A DNA stretch of 49,145 nucleotides from Opitutales bacterium (GCA_022565335.1 JAIUMY010000012.1:1-49145); one strand, 5' to 3'. Counted from the stretch's first letter, positions 17,155 to 26,302 are shown. Translations and numbers: made by a program. Notes: generated from the sequence alone by a model not told the origin.

Positions 17155-17823
17155 ATGAAAAAACTTCCCTTATTCTGCCTTTCTGCCTTATTTGTTTTCG
17201 CTACTGTTGCCCACAGTCAGCAAGATAGTAGTGCACGCGTTCCTATCGAAGTCGACCGGGTCAATTGGAACGCGGTTAGAGACGGAAATCGTGGCAGTTG
17301 GCAGGAAGTTGAAATCCAGTTGTCTGTTAATGGCTACACCGAAAGCCAACAAGAGGCTTTGGAGTTGCACACCCCGCTTTTCCTTAATGATATTGAGGTT
17401 ATTCTTCACACTGCCCATGAATTGCGAAGCCCTCAAGGGAGCGCCATAAGGGACGCGCAAGACAACCCCGTTTTTGTATTCTATTCTTCCGAGGTGGAGA
17501 TTGTTTCTTTGGAAAGAAACGCCCGCAACAATCAGGTTCTTTTTTACCTCCCTCCGGAAATCGTCAAGCGCGATGGCATCAGAGCGGGTCAGGAACCTTT
17601 TCGCTTTCTTATTGAGCTGAGGGCTGATGGTCGGGAAATTCCCTTCTCCCGGGAGAGCCAAAGAAGGATGTCCTCACAACTTATGGATGCGGAGGCGGTT
17701 TCCAACTTTATGAGCCAAGTGCGCAGTCAGGCCTCCGCTAATGAAGGCATTCTCATGCCGATCTATCAGACTCCCCACTGGCACTCGCGCCGGGCCGAAA
17801 ACTCGCCGCCTTACAAATGGTGA
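17155..17823 (+). CDS. Secreted protein in the position of Amuc_1102
   Basis: The 222-residue product starts with a clear signal peptide (MKKLPLFCLSALFVFATVAHS, cut near residue 21). The mature part is beta-rich with no transmembrane helix and no motif I can name. Its place at the head of a PilM-fusion / bitopic / bitopic / secretin series, its size and its export signal match Amuc_1102 of Akkermansia muciniphila, which has an immunoglobulin-like fold. The assignment is by synteny and architecture, not by residue-level alignment. The start ATG at 17155 was chosen because it begins the signal peptide. The gene probably shares a transcript with the next four genes. Confidence 0.75.
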   Translation: MKKLPLFCLSALFVFATVAHSQQDSSARVPIEVDRVNWNAVRDGNRGSWQEVEIQLSVNGYTESQQEALELHTPLFLNDIEVILHTAHELRSPQGSAIRDAQDNPVFVFYSSEVEIVSLERNARNNQVLFYLPPEIVKRDGIRAGQEPFRFLIELRADGREIPFSRESQRRMSSQLMDAEAVSNFMSQVRSQASANEGILMPIYQTPHWHSRRAENSPPYKW

Positions 17824-17875
17824 GAACAGGGCTGAAACTTTACCACTCCAACGACATTACTTATACCCCTTACCT

Positions 17876-19600
17876 ATGAGCTCCGGCAAATTACAGCAAG
17901 TTCTCAATTGCGGATCCCAACATTTATCCTTTGGTGCCTTTTCCGAATCGGATGGGGAACTCTCTTTGGAGCGATTTGATTACGAACCTCTGGCAGGTGA
18001 AATTACTTCCGACGAGGATTGGATTTCCGCTCTCATTGAAGGATTGCGGGAAATCACCACCCGACAGGAAATCAAGGGTAAGGTATCCTTGATTTTTCCC
18101 GGGCATTTGCTCCTCACGAAATTTATCAAGGTTCCGTCGATTGCTGAATCAAAACGCGACCAAATTATCCGTTTTGAGGCTCAGCAAAATATTCCTTATC
18201 CCCTGAATGAGGTGGTATGGGACTATGAAATTGTTTCCGACGATGGGGCCGAATTTGAGGTGGCGTTAGTGGCCATAAAGCTGGAAATCGTCGAGCAAGT
18301 TTGCGGCCTTTTGGCCAGCATGGATCTTCAGGTTGAACGCATCAACCCGTCGAGCATGGCGCAGCTAAACGCCTTTTCCTATCAGGAACCGGAAGTGGAG
18401 GACCCCCTCCTTATTGCCAACATCGGGGCCAAATCCTCCAACCTTCTTTTCCTTTCCGAAGATTCATTCTTCATTCGGAATATCTCCCTTGCCGGAAATC
18501 AGCTTACCCAGAGCATTGCCGAGGCTTCGGGAGATTCCTTTGCCGAAGCGGAAGAGCTTAAACAAAACACTTTTGCCGAGGGTCTGGACGATAATTCCCC
18601 GGAAACCGTTCTCAATGCGGCAAATTCTTTCATCCGACGCTTTTCCATGGAACTGACCCGTTCCATTGTGAATTTCCGCCGACAAAGCGGAGCGGAAAAA
18701 GTGGGAAGAGTCGTTTTGACTGGCGGCGGGAGCATGATTCCGGGCCTTGCGGAGCAAATGGAGGAGAAGCTCAAATCCTCCGTTGAAGTTCTCGACCCTT
18801 TCACCAACATCTCCCTGGGCGAGGACATCGACACGGATTTTCTGGAGCAGCGTCAGTATGCTCTGCCCGAATTAGTCGGGGTCGCGGTTCACTCTATCAG
18901 GGGATCCGCTAAAGTTGATTTCAATCTGGTTCCCCCGGCAATCCTCTCCAAAGTTCGTCTTAATCAACAAAAACCCTATTATATCGGGGCCGCAGCCCTC
19001 ATTGCTTTAGGGCTGTTTTTCCCGCTTTGGCAAATGAATCGGGCCACCGCTTCATATGAAAACGCCGCTTCTGAATTGCAAAGTGGTCAGGCCGTTGAAC
19101 TGTCCGTTACTGAGTTGAACGCCACCCATCGGCAGATTCAGAACAACTTGGAAACCATCTCCAACCTGCGCGATCAGGTGGCCCTCTTCGATGAGACTTT
19201 GGCCCGATCCAATCGTTGGATTGACCTTTTGGCGCAGCTTGAGACTACCTTCAACCAAGTTGAGGATGCCTGGCTGGACAGTTTGCGCTTGGAAATCGTA
19301 GATCCTGCGGCAGAGCAACAGTTTCAGCGAACGCCCAGGCGAAGAGGCCCGGTCGATGAGGAGGAAGTCGTGGAAGAAGAACCGACCTTTAATCTCGTGA
19401 TCACCGGCCGCATGCTGGATCGGGCTAACCCTCTGTCCACGGTAAGCAGCGAAACCAGGGTTCGCACCCTGGCGCTCCTGGATAATTTGGAGCAATCGAT
19501 GTACATCGAGGAAAAAACTGAGGATTCCTACGATACTTCCCGAAGCGGAATCTTAACCTTCTCCGTAAATTTACGGCTTAACAACGATCTACCCCTTTAG
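17876..19600 (+). CDS. PilM-PilN fusion protein (Amuc_1101-like)
   Basis: Residues 7-345 form a PilM domain, an actin-like ATPase of the type IV pilus alignment complex. The phosphate-binding turns ANIGAKSSNLLF (near 181) and LTGGGSMIPGL (near 281) are both recognisable. Directly after it comes FNLVP (349-353), the counterpart of the INLLP peptide by which PilN docks on PilM. Then follow a single membrane helix (about 368-385) and a PilN-like periplasmic coiled coil and ferredoxin-like region to residue 574. PilM and PilN are thus one chain, joining the cytoplasmic and periplasmic parts of the complex. The start at 17876 gives the SSGKLQQVLNCGSQHLSFG strand expected for PilM. It is followed at 12 bases by the Amuc_1100-like gene. 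Confidence 0.88.
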   Translation: MSSGKLQQVLNCGSQHLSFGAFSESDGELSLERFDYEPLAGEITSDEDWISALIEGLREITTRQEIKGKVSLIFPGHLLLTKFIKVPSIAESKRDQIIRFEAQQNIPYPLNEVVWDYEIVSDDGAEFEVALVAIKLEIVEQVCGLLASMDLQVERINPSSMAQLNAFSYQEPEVEDPLLIANIGAKSSNLLFLSEDSFFIRNISLAGNQLTQSIAEASGDSFAEAEELKQNTFAEGLDDNSPETVLNAANSFIRRFSMELTRSIVNFRRQSGAEKVGRVVLTGGGSMIPGLAEQMEEKLKSSVEVLDPFTNISLGEDIDTDFLEQRQYALPELVGVAVHSIRGSAKVDFNLVPPAILSKVRLNQQKPYYIGAAALIALGLFFPLWQMNRATASYENAASELQSGQAVELSVTELNATHRQIQNNLETISNLRDQVALFDETLARSNRWIDLLAQLETTFNQVEDAWLDSLRLEIVDPAAEQQFQRTPRRRGPVDEEEVVEEEPTFNLVITGRMLDRANPLSTVSSETRVRTLALLDNLEQSMYIEEKTEDSYDTSRSGILTFSVNLRLNNDLPL

Positions 19601-19612
19601 AGCTCCGAAATC

Positions 19613-20659
19613 ATGAATTGGTTTAAAAAGAATCCTCTATTTTGTTCAACGCTTTTGGCCTTGGTCATTCTTATTGTGGCCCAAATTGCCTTGGTTTTTG
19701 TGCAATACGGAAAACTCACCGATTCCCGACAAAATCTGGATGATCTGGTCGGGGAGAGGGACCGTCTGCTGGCCCGCGAGCCCGCGCCAGTGCCCGGAAA
19801 CGCGGAAATCGTGGAGGAAGAACAAGATGCCTATGAGGAATTGCTTGATTCCTTAGCCGATTTTTTTGCGGAAGGTGCGCAGCTGGAAGAATTTTTCGGA
19901 ACGCCTCCTTCCGATAGCTCCCAAGCTTTTTTCGACATCAGTACCTGGAGAACCCAAACCGTTCAAAAATTCGGGCGGTCCGGAATGATCCGGAACCCCG
20001 ATGAAATTAATTTAGGATTCCAACGTCATGCTTCTCAAGTTCGACGGGAAGAACCCATTGAAAAAATCCACCAACAGCGGATCATCGTGGATTATCTCCT
20101 CGATCGTTTGTATGAAGCCACCCCGGAAACCCTGGTTCGGGTAAGCCGTCAAGACCCGACCCGGCATGAACGCGAGGAGGAAGTCGAAACGACTCGCTTT
20201 CGCCGTCCGACGCCTTCTTTGGACAGAACCGAAGGAGACTTTTTTGAAATCCCTCCAGCGGTGACTCTGCGCCGACCGGGGATCATTGAAAGCGAAGGAT
20301 TCCGGTTGGTTTTTACCGGCCAAACCGATACTTTGCGGAGCTTCCTCGATGATTTGCAGAATAGTGAGTACCCCCTGTTTATTCGCAACGTTAGGGTTGA
20401 ACCCACCGAGACCCGGGAACGCTCACGTGTCCGAGGCGATGAAACCGAGCAGTTAGTCCGCATCCTGGAGCGTTTCGAAGGGGAGGACGGACCAACCGGA
20501 GGAGGGGAAATCGATGTTTCTGTTTTAGAAGAACTCGGAACCGAGGAACGGGAAAGACTCCGGCCCATTATCGGAACGGTGATCAATCGCTTTACCGTAA
20601 CCATCGAGTTTGTCACCCTAAGCGAATCTGAAAATTCGTCGGAAATCCCCAACCTTTGA
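19613..20659 (+). CDS. Bitopic envelope protein in the position of Amuc_1100
   Basis: The 348 residues comprise a short cytoplasmic tail, one membrane helix (about 8-30), a helical segment and a large periplasmic part with a C-terminal ferredoxin-like strand pattern (INRFTVTIEFVTL near the end). Amuc_1100 of Akkermansia has the same topology and a similar size and lies at the same place, between a PilM protein and a second bitopic protein. PilO is the functional analogue in classical type IV pili. The acidic linkers are rich in Glu and Arg. I assign it by gene order and layout; sequence identity to Amuc_1100 appears low by eye. Nothing in the sequence shows whether it shares the host-directed effects reported for Amuc_1100. 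Confidence 0.75.
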   Translation: MNWFKKNPLFCSTLLALVILIVAQIALVFVQYGKLTDSRQNLDDLVGERDRLLAREPAPVPGNAEIVEEEQDAYEELLDSLADFFAEGAQLEEFFGTPPSDSSQAFFDISTWRTQTVQKFGRSGMIRNPDEINLGFQRHASQVRREEPIEKIHQQRIIVDYLLDRLYEATPETLVRVSRQDPTRHEREEEVETTRFRRPTPSLDRTEGDFFEIPPAVTLRRPGIIESEGFRLVFTGQTDTLRSFLDDLQNSEYPLFIRNVRVEPTETRERSRVRGDETEQLVRILERFEGEDGPTGGGEIDVSVLEELGTEERERLRPIIGTVINRFTVTIEFVTLSESENSSEIPNL

Positions 20660-20668
20660 TTAGCCCCC

Positions 20669-21556
20669 ATGTTTAAAAACAATTTAGAGAAAATCATCCT
20701 GGGCATTGCTGTTCTTCTGATGGCAATCCTCCTGGCCGGTGGCCTTTTTGTCGAGGATCGCTCCGCTGAAGCTCTTCGCGATACTCCATCCACGGCGGTG
20801 GACCGTTATGAACCGGATGAACTTCCAACCATTGAGATGCCGGTGTTCAATTGGAGGGACTTTGGTCCGCAGCGTGGTGAGTCAGGATGGGTCTTTTCCC
20901 TTTTTACGCCCCCCAGCGTATGGTTTGATCCCGATGAAGAGCAATTTTTCCCCTTCCCGCCCAGTCTTCCACAAAGAGAGATTGAGATCGTCGAACCGGT
21001 AGGACCGGTGGAAGTGGAAATTCCTTTCGGCGTGATTCTCACCGGAATTGAAGAAATCCCTTTTCACATCGTTCTCACTGGTTTTATCGGGGAAGAAGGG
21101 GAATTCTTTGTAAATCTTCGCAACGAGGAAACAGGTCGTAGCTTTCTCTCCCGCCCCGGACGCGAACACCCTGATGATCACGAGGTCCGTATCGACAGTT
21201 TCCGCAGGGTACGTTTTGAAGACGATGGAATCTTCCGTTCTTATGGGGAAATGACCATCACGAATTTGCGCACTGGCGATCAATATGTTCTGCGCGATGG
21301 TGAGAGGGTCGGAACGGGGCAATACCGGGCAACCTTTGAAAGCGAGAGGGACGGTACCGAATTCTCCCTAAAGCCAGGTGAGGATGCGGTTGATAACGGC
21401 CTGATTTTTACCCTTGAACAAATTGATGTGGAAGCAGAAGAGGTTATCGTGGAGCGTCTGGAAGAGTCGACCCAAGACACTGACGTGAGAACACTCCAAC
21501 CTAATCAAAGCGAAGTAATCGTCCGCCTTGTCGAACAAGAAACCGAGGAAGAATAA
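20669..21556 (+). CDS. Bitopic envelope protein in the position of Amuc_1099
   Basis: A 295-residue protein with one N-terminal membrane helix (about 9-28) and a periplasmic part that is mostly beta strand, rich in Glu, Asp and Arg. It follows the Amuc_1100-like gene after nine bases and precedes the secretin, exactly as Amuc_1099 does in Akkermansia. By position it could play the role PilP has in classical systems, bridging the inner-membrane complex to the secretin, but no PilP lipobox is present. The C-terminal half may hold two repeated small beta domains. No catalytic motif is seen. Confidence 0.7.
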   Translation: MFKNNLEKIILGIAVLLMAILLAGGLFVEDRSAEALRDTPSTAVDRYEPDELPTIEMPVFNWRDFGPQRGESGWVFSLFTPPSVWFDPDEEQFFPFPPSLPQREIEIVEPVGPVEVEIPFGVILTGIEEIPFHIVLTGFIGEEGEFFVNLRNEETGRSFLSRPGREHPDDHEVRIDSFRRVRFEDDGIFRSYGEMTITNLRTGDQYVLRDGERVGTGQYRATFESERDGTEFSLKPGEDAVDNGLIFTLEQIDVEAEEVIVERLEESTQDTDVRTLQPNQSEVIVRLVEQETEEE

Positions 21557-21585
21557 TTAAACTTTCTTAAAACATTGTCTTTCCC

Positions 21586-21614
21586 TTGACCGCTACCTAA
21601 AACTACTCTAGCAA
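21586..21614 (+). promoter_or_regulatory. Possible internal promoter for the secretin gene
   Basis: TTGACC (21586-21591) and TAGCAA (21609-21614), 17 bases apart, lie in the 84-base gap before the secretin, the largest gap in the five-gene locus. The -35 box is good and the -10 box weak. Confidence 0.3.
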
Positions 21615-21640
21615 AAATATCCCCAAGCATACAAATCCCT

Positions 21641-24292
21641 ATGAAAAAATATCGTTCCCAAAAATATAAAGCCTTTTTGGCGACTTTGATCGCCTTAAAG
21701 TTATTACTTACCCCATCGGTGCTCGTTGGCCAGGAATTCAACGGAAATGACGATGCCCTGCTCGAAGAAGCACTCGAGGCTCGCGCTGCCGGTGAATACG
21801 AGCAAGCCCTTGAAAAGCTGCTGGAACTCCAGGAACGGCGTCCTGATGACACTGCTGTCGCTTCGATGATTGAATCAATTGAAGAGCAAGCTTCCGGGGT
21901 CGAGATTGTGGGGGAGAACGATGTTGAGGTAGAGGTCGATCCGTCCCTTGATGCCGCCGAGGAAGAAGAGGCGAGGCAAGCCCGCCTGATTCAAGAAGCC
22001 CGCCAGTCCCAGTCCTTGGCGGAGCAAGATATCAACGCAGGCAATTATAGAGATGGCATTCGCCGTCTTGAGAGCGCCATTGACAGCTTGCCGTCCAATG
22101 TGCGGACCGATCCTCTTCGTATTGAGATGCAAGGCCAAATCGCTGATGCGGTATTGCAGCGCGCCCAAGCCCAACTCGCCGACGGCGATCATACCGGTGC
22201 CAGTCAGTCTTTAGCGGAGTTCCGCGAAATGCAGGAAAAAACCTCGCGCATGGAAAGAGAAGCGGAATCCATTCGGCAAGAACTCGAAGATCCCGAACGT
22301 ATTCCGTTGGAAGTGGTAAGTCCCGATTTTGTGGCCGAACAAGAACGGGTTCGCCAGTTCAACACCCGTGGCCGCGCCCAGTTCCGTTCCGGGGCTTTCG
22401 AAGATGCCGAACACAGCTTTAACTTGGCTCTGGCCATTGACCCCGACAATTCCGAAGCGAGTCATTACAAACGACGCATCTCCCAGAACCGGATGAGTCG
22501 GAAAGATGTCTCCCGGCAAACCACCCGTTCCGCGATGCTGGAGGAGGTTAGCGAACTATGGCGACGTCCAACGGTTTTTCTCGAAGTTGAAGATGCTGAA
22601 GATGTTGAAGAAGAAGAAGATCCTCTCCAAGTCAAATTGGATGAGATCATCATCCCGGTGGTAAACTTTCGCAGTCGTGATGGGCGCGATGTAACTTTCG
22701 AAGATGCCATTTCCCACTTGATCGAAGCTTCGGCTGAGTTTGACCGTACCGGAATTCAACCCAGAGGATTGAACATGGTCCTCATCGGGATGGGAGAGTT
22801 GCGTGACCAACCGGTACCTCTGGTTTTGCAAAATATGTCCGTCGGACGAATTTTGGATTATCTGGTTGAAGAAGTCGGGGCAGAATATGAGTTCATCGAC
22901 GGAGTGATCGAGATCCGACCCGCCCGCGACGAAGTCGGCCGGGATTTGATTACCGATATTTTCCCTATTTCTTCCTCCGCGGTTATACGAATGACCGGTG
23001 GTTCTGGAGGAGCAGCCGCACAACAAGGGCCCACCGATCCTTTTGCTACAACTCCTGAACCGGCGGATGATGCCGGGGGAGAGTCTGACGATATTCAACG
23101 CTTCTTACAGCGTGCTGGGGTGAACTTCGATGGCGTCGAAGGCAGTAACCTTGTTTACGACGGGTCCAGCCTGATTATCACCCAAACCCGCCGGAACTTG
23201 GACCGTATTCGAACCCTCCTGGCGCAATATTCTGAAATCCGCATGGTTGAAATTGAAAGCCGCTTCCTCGAAGTCCAGGAAGGCGCCTTGGAAGAATTGG
23301 GTGTTCAATGGGATATTCAAAGACGTCGAGGTGGTCAGCGTTTTGAAACCCAAAATCGAGACTTAAGCGCGCTGGGCCTTGGCAGTGGTTCTGAGGAGGA
23401 CGCCTTTGCTAGAGTAGTCAATGATGCTGGCGAGTTAGAATTTCCTATCTTTCCTCCCGCGTTACCTGGCGATGTTGATCTTGCTTCAGAGGCGGGTAAC
23501 CTTGTTGGAATCCTTGGTCGCTGGGGTGAGTATGATGTTAATGCGGAGATTCGGGCTTTGTCCCGTAAAACCGGAAGCGATCTGTTGAGTGCTCCGAAGG
23601 TGACCGTTATGTCGGCTCCTCCACGTCCGGCGGTCATTACCGTGGCCCAGGAGTTCATTTATCCACAGTCGTATTCTGATCCCCAGGTGGATGCCGGTAA
23701 TGGTGGCGCGGCTACCATTGCTTCGGGGACGCCTTTGGATTTCACCATGAGAAATGTTGGCGTGACTTTGGAGGTTTCTCCGACTGTTCAGGACGACAAT
23801 TTCCATATTGAAATGGACTTGGTTCCCGAGGTCGTCGAATTCGAAGGATTTGTCGAATACGGTGGCCCCTCAGTTGCTATAACAGGAAATACTGGTAGCG
23901 TCTTAGCTGGTACTTTTGCAAGTGGAACAACAGCCATCGTGCCTTCCGGCTTCTTCCAGCCCATTTTCAACACCCGCTCGGTGCGGACTCAGGTGACCGC
24001 TTGGGACGGTGCCACCGTTGTCTTGGGTGGATTGACCCGCGAGGAAACCCGTTACGTCAGCGACAAGGTCCCAGTCCTTGGCGATATTCCTCTGCTGGGC
24101 CGCCTTTTCCGGTCGGAAGGAGAGAGTACGGAAAAACGAAATCTTCTGATTTTTGTAACCCCGACGATCGTCACTCCCGGAGGCAGCCCACGTAATCAAG
24201 AGTTGCGTAACGTCGATACCGGATCAACTTTCCAAAATCACTTCCATATGACCCCAGGGGGCGCCGCCCGTCGGGTTCAGTCAGTGGATTGA
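21641..24292 (+). CDS. TPR-bearing secretin (Amuc_1098-like, GspD/PilQ superfamily)
   Basis: The 883-residue protein should form a multimeric outer-membrane channel. It has a signal peptide (about 1-31), then helical TPR-like repeats (about 35-300) including FRSGAFEDAEHSFNLALAID. One or more N-type secretin domains follow (about 340-540), with a low-complexity break near 455. The C-terminal secretin domain (about 640-855) carries GVTLEVSPTV, GGLTREE and the VPVLGDIPLLGRLF signature near 810-823. TPR units are normally on a separate pilotin or PilF, so having them in the secretin is a trait of this verrucomicrobial type. It is last in the locus and ends at a strong terminator. Confidence 0.93.
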   Translation: MKKYRSQKYKAFLATLIALKLLLTPSVLVGQEFNGNDDALLEEALEARAAGEYEQALEKLLELQERRPDDTAVASMIESIEEQASGVEIVGENDVEVEVDPSLDAAEEEEARQARLIQEARQSQSLAEQDINAGNYRDGIRRLESAIDSLPSNVRTDPLRIEMQGQIADAVLQRAQAQLADGDHTGASQSLAEFREMQEKTSRMEREAESIRQELEDPERIPLEVVSPDFVAEQERVRQFNTRGRAQFRSGAFEDAEHSFNLALAIDPDNSEASHYKRRISQNRMSRKDVSRQTTRSAMLEEVSELWRRPTVFLEVEDAEDVEEEEDPLQVKLDEIIIPVVNFRSRDGRDVTFEDAISHLIEASAEFDRTGIQPRGLNMVLIGMGELRDQPVPLVLQNMSVGRILDYLVEEVGAEYEFIDGVIEIRPARDEVGRDLITDIFPISSSAVIRMTGGSGGAAAQQGPTDPFATTPEPADDAGGESDDIQRFLQRAGVNFDGVEGSNLVYDGSSLIITQTRRNLDRIRTLLAQYSEIRMVEIESRFLEVQEGALEELGVQWDIQRRRGGQRFETQNRDLSALGLGSGSEEDAFARVVNDAGELEFPIFPPALPGDVDLASEAGNLVGILGRWGEYDVNAEIRALSRKTGSDLLSAPKVTVMSAPPRPAVITVAQEFIYPQSYSDPQVDAGNGGAATIASGTPLDFTMRNVGVTLEVSPTVQDDNFHIEMDLVPEVVEFEGFVEYGGPSVAITGNTGSVLAGTFASGTTAIVPSGFFQPIFNTRSVRTQVTAWDGATVVLGGLTREETRYVSDKVPVLGDIPLLGRLFRSEGESTEKRNLLIFVTPTIVTPGGSPRNQELRNVDTGSTFQNHFHMTPGGAARRVQSVD

Positions 24293-24315
24293 TTCTTTGG
24301 TTAAGTATTCACTTC

Positions 24316-24353
24316 AAATAATCCCGCCTTGTCTTGAGGCGGGATTATTTTTT
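24316..24353 (+). terminator. Intrinsic terminator of the secretin locus
   Basis: AATAATCCCGCCT (24318-24330 region) pairs with AGGCGGGATTATT across a TGTCTTG loop and runs into six T residues. The stem is perfect and GC-rich at its top. The next gene starts only about 12 bases later. Confidence 0.92.
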
Positions 24354-24364
24354 ACCCTTATTCC

Positions 24365-26302
24365 ATGTCCGCACCGGAACCTTACCGTTCAAAACAGGAG
24401 TTTTATCTGGGCTTTCTGCCTTGGTTTCTCCTGTGGATTACGGTGGGTCTTTTATGGGGGTGGGCCAACGCCCAATGGCAGGAAGGGTGGGTTGACCGCT
24501 CGCATGAATTTTTCCCGCCGGAGTGGCGGGCCGCCGGCGTAACGGCCGAATTGGCCCAAAAACATCCTCTTTACCGGGAGAACGACACCCAATACTGGGT
24601 TCGTTATGCCCTCGATACCCATCGGGGGGAATGGAAGCCCAATTGGACGGAAAGTGATGGCCTTGCCGAGGGCCGACCGGTGGCCTGGAATAGTGGCTTG
24701 CGTCACTTGCTGGCAACGACTGCTTCTTGGGGCGGAGAAGTCCAAGACGGCGAGCAAGCCATCAAGGAGGCGGGGCATTGGCTGAACCCGCTCCTTGGGT
24801 GGGTCTTTATCGGGGTGATTGGCTTTTTGCTGTGGTTTTACCGCGATAGTTCGGCGGCGGTGCTTTTTGTCGCTTTAGCCTTCTTTCTTCCGGCTTTGCA
24901 ATGGATGTTTGCCTTTGGCCGTTTTGACCACCATGGACTCTTCGCCCTGGGGCTCTGGCTTCAATTTTTGGGATTGATTCTGGTTTTTCTTCAAACCAAG
25001 GGGAATCAGGTCGGTTTTGTCACTTTAGCGGTTCTTGGAACAACTATTTGCTATTGGGTCAGTGCGACTCAGCAAACGCTCATCGGGTTTCTGATTACTC
25101 TCGGCTTTTTGATCTGGTTTTTGCTTTGCTGGAAGCGCAAGGAGTCACTTCCTGCACTGGAAAAGTTTTTCCTTTGGTGGGGAAGTGGTGGATTTGTCCT
25201 CATCCTTCTTTTCTGGGGATTCGAGGAGGGGTGGTCGTTGCCCGCCGGAGGGATGTCCAGTCTTCATCCAGGGCACGCTTTCGCCCATTTGGGCTCCGGT
25301 CTTTTTCTCGGTGGCGGTATAGCGCTATTACGAAAGCGGCAAAGTTTTGCCGAATTCACCCGTCCGCCGTATGATCTGCCTTTTGTCGGGGCCACTCTGG
25401 CCGGGCTGGCCCTGGGGCTTTTGCCCTTGGTCTTATTGGTGACCGGGGGAAGTGAGGCTCATATTTGGCTTAATGAATATGTCCGCCGGGCGCATGACTA
25501 TATCACGGAATTTCGCTCACCCTTGCGCCGTGGCAACTGGGGTAGCAGCGAGCTGTGGACCACTTTGATTACCGCAGGGCTGACCGCCATTCTATGGTTC
25601 AAGGAACCGCGATTGCGGGCTTTGTTGCTGGTTCTTTTGGGGATGGTTGTTGTTGCCCTTTGGCAGGAGCGTTGGTTGGGGGAGCTGGCAGTTCTATCCT
25701 GCCTTTTACTGTCGGTCGTAAGATTCCGTTTTCATTTGTGGGCCTTTGGCCTGTGGGTGGTCTTTCTGGGCTTGTTGTGGGCGGCCCATTGGAAGCACTT
25801 TGCGGATGATCCCGATGAACAAACCAGAGTCAGTTTGATGATTCAGGTGTTGGGCCGGGATATTGCCTTGAATATATCCGCCCATGCGGAGGGACAAGAC
25901 TCGGTGGTGGTCATGCCCTTTGATTTTACCCCGCAAACCCTCACCCATCCGGAGGTGCATTCCATTGGCTCTTTTTACTGGGAGAATGCCGAAGGGATTG
26001 AGCTCACCGCCGGGATTTTCGGGGAAATTGACGATGATCGCATCGTTACTTTGTTGCGGGAGCATGAGGTTGATTTTCTCGTGGTTCAGCCCCGGGGACT
26101 AGGGGATCTTTTTGCTGAGATCTGCGTGTGGATTTCCGAGGGGACCAAAGAGGAGGAACGCATCCAATCCAGCTTGGCGTGGAGGTTATCCTACGGGATG
26201 GGAGTTCCGGCATGGCTCGAACCTCTGCCTTTTTCCGGAACATTTCCCCCTCAACAAAGCTCTGCTTTATTGTATCGGGTAAGAGACCTTCCGGGGGAGT
26301 AA
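24365..26302 (+). CDS. STT3/PglB-like membrane glycosyltransferase (GT-C fold), divergent
   Basis: The 645-residue protein has about a dozen membrane helices and a small soluble C-terminal domain, the build of single-subunit oligosaccharyltransferases. Landmarks line up with the catalytic elements of PglB/AglB. An acidic residue lies in the first external loop (ENDTQYW, D74). A DHH motif starts the second (GRFDHH, D188). A TIxE-like motif lies in the external loop before the last helices (YITEF, E382). The WWDYG box expected after the last helix is replaced by MPFDFTP (D520). The donor and acceptor are unknown. It lies directly behind the secretin terminator and before a CotH surface protein. 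Because WWDYG recognises the sequon in known enzymes, the acceptor rule probably differs. It could also be another GT-C enzyme. Confidence 0.65.
   Translation: MSAPEPYRSKQEFYLGFLPWFLLWITVGLLWGWANAQWQEGWVDRSHEFFPPEWRAAGVTAELAQKHPLYRENDTQYWVRYALDTHRGEWKPNWTESDGLAEGRPVAWNSGLRHLLATTASWGGEVQDGEQAIKEAGHWLNPLLGWVFIGVIGFLLWFYRDSSAAVLFVALAFFLPALQWMFAFGRFDHHGLFALGLWLQFLGLILVFLQTKGNQVGFVTLAVLGTTICYWVSATQQTLIGFLITLGFLIWFLLCWKRKESLPALEKFFLWWGSGGFVLILLFWGFEEGWSLPAGGMSSLHPGHAFAHLGSGLFLGGGIALLRKRQSFAEFTRPPYDLPFVGATLAGLALGLLPLVLLVTGGSEAHIWLNEYVRRAHDYITEFRSPLRRGNWGSSELWTTLITAGLTAILWFKEPRLRALLLVLLGMVVVALWQERWLGELAVLSCLLLSVVRFRFHLWAFGLWVVFLGLLWAAHWKHFADDPDEQTRVSLMIQVLGRDIALNISAHAEGQDSVVVMPFDFTPQTLTHPEVHSIGSFYWENAEGIELTAGIFGEIDDDRIVTLLREHEVDFLVVQPRGLGDLFAEICVWISEGTKEEERIQSSLAWRLSYGMGVPAWLEPLPFSGTFPPQQSSALLYRVRDLPGE

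Noticed and set aside
17155-24292. Classical type II secretion system
   Set aside because: A secretin is present, but GspE, GspF, GspG and GspL/M-type genes are absent, and a PilM-type protein is present, so the pilus-like/Amuc_1098-1102 assignment fits better.
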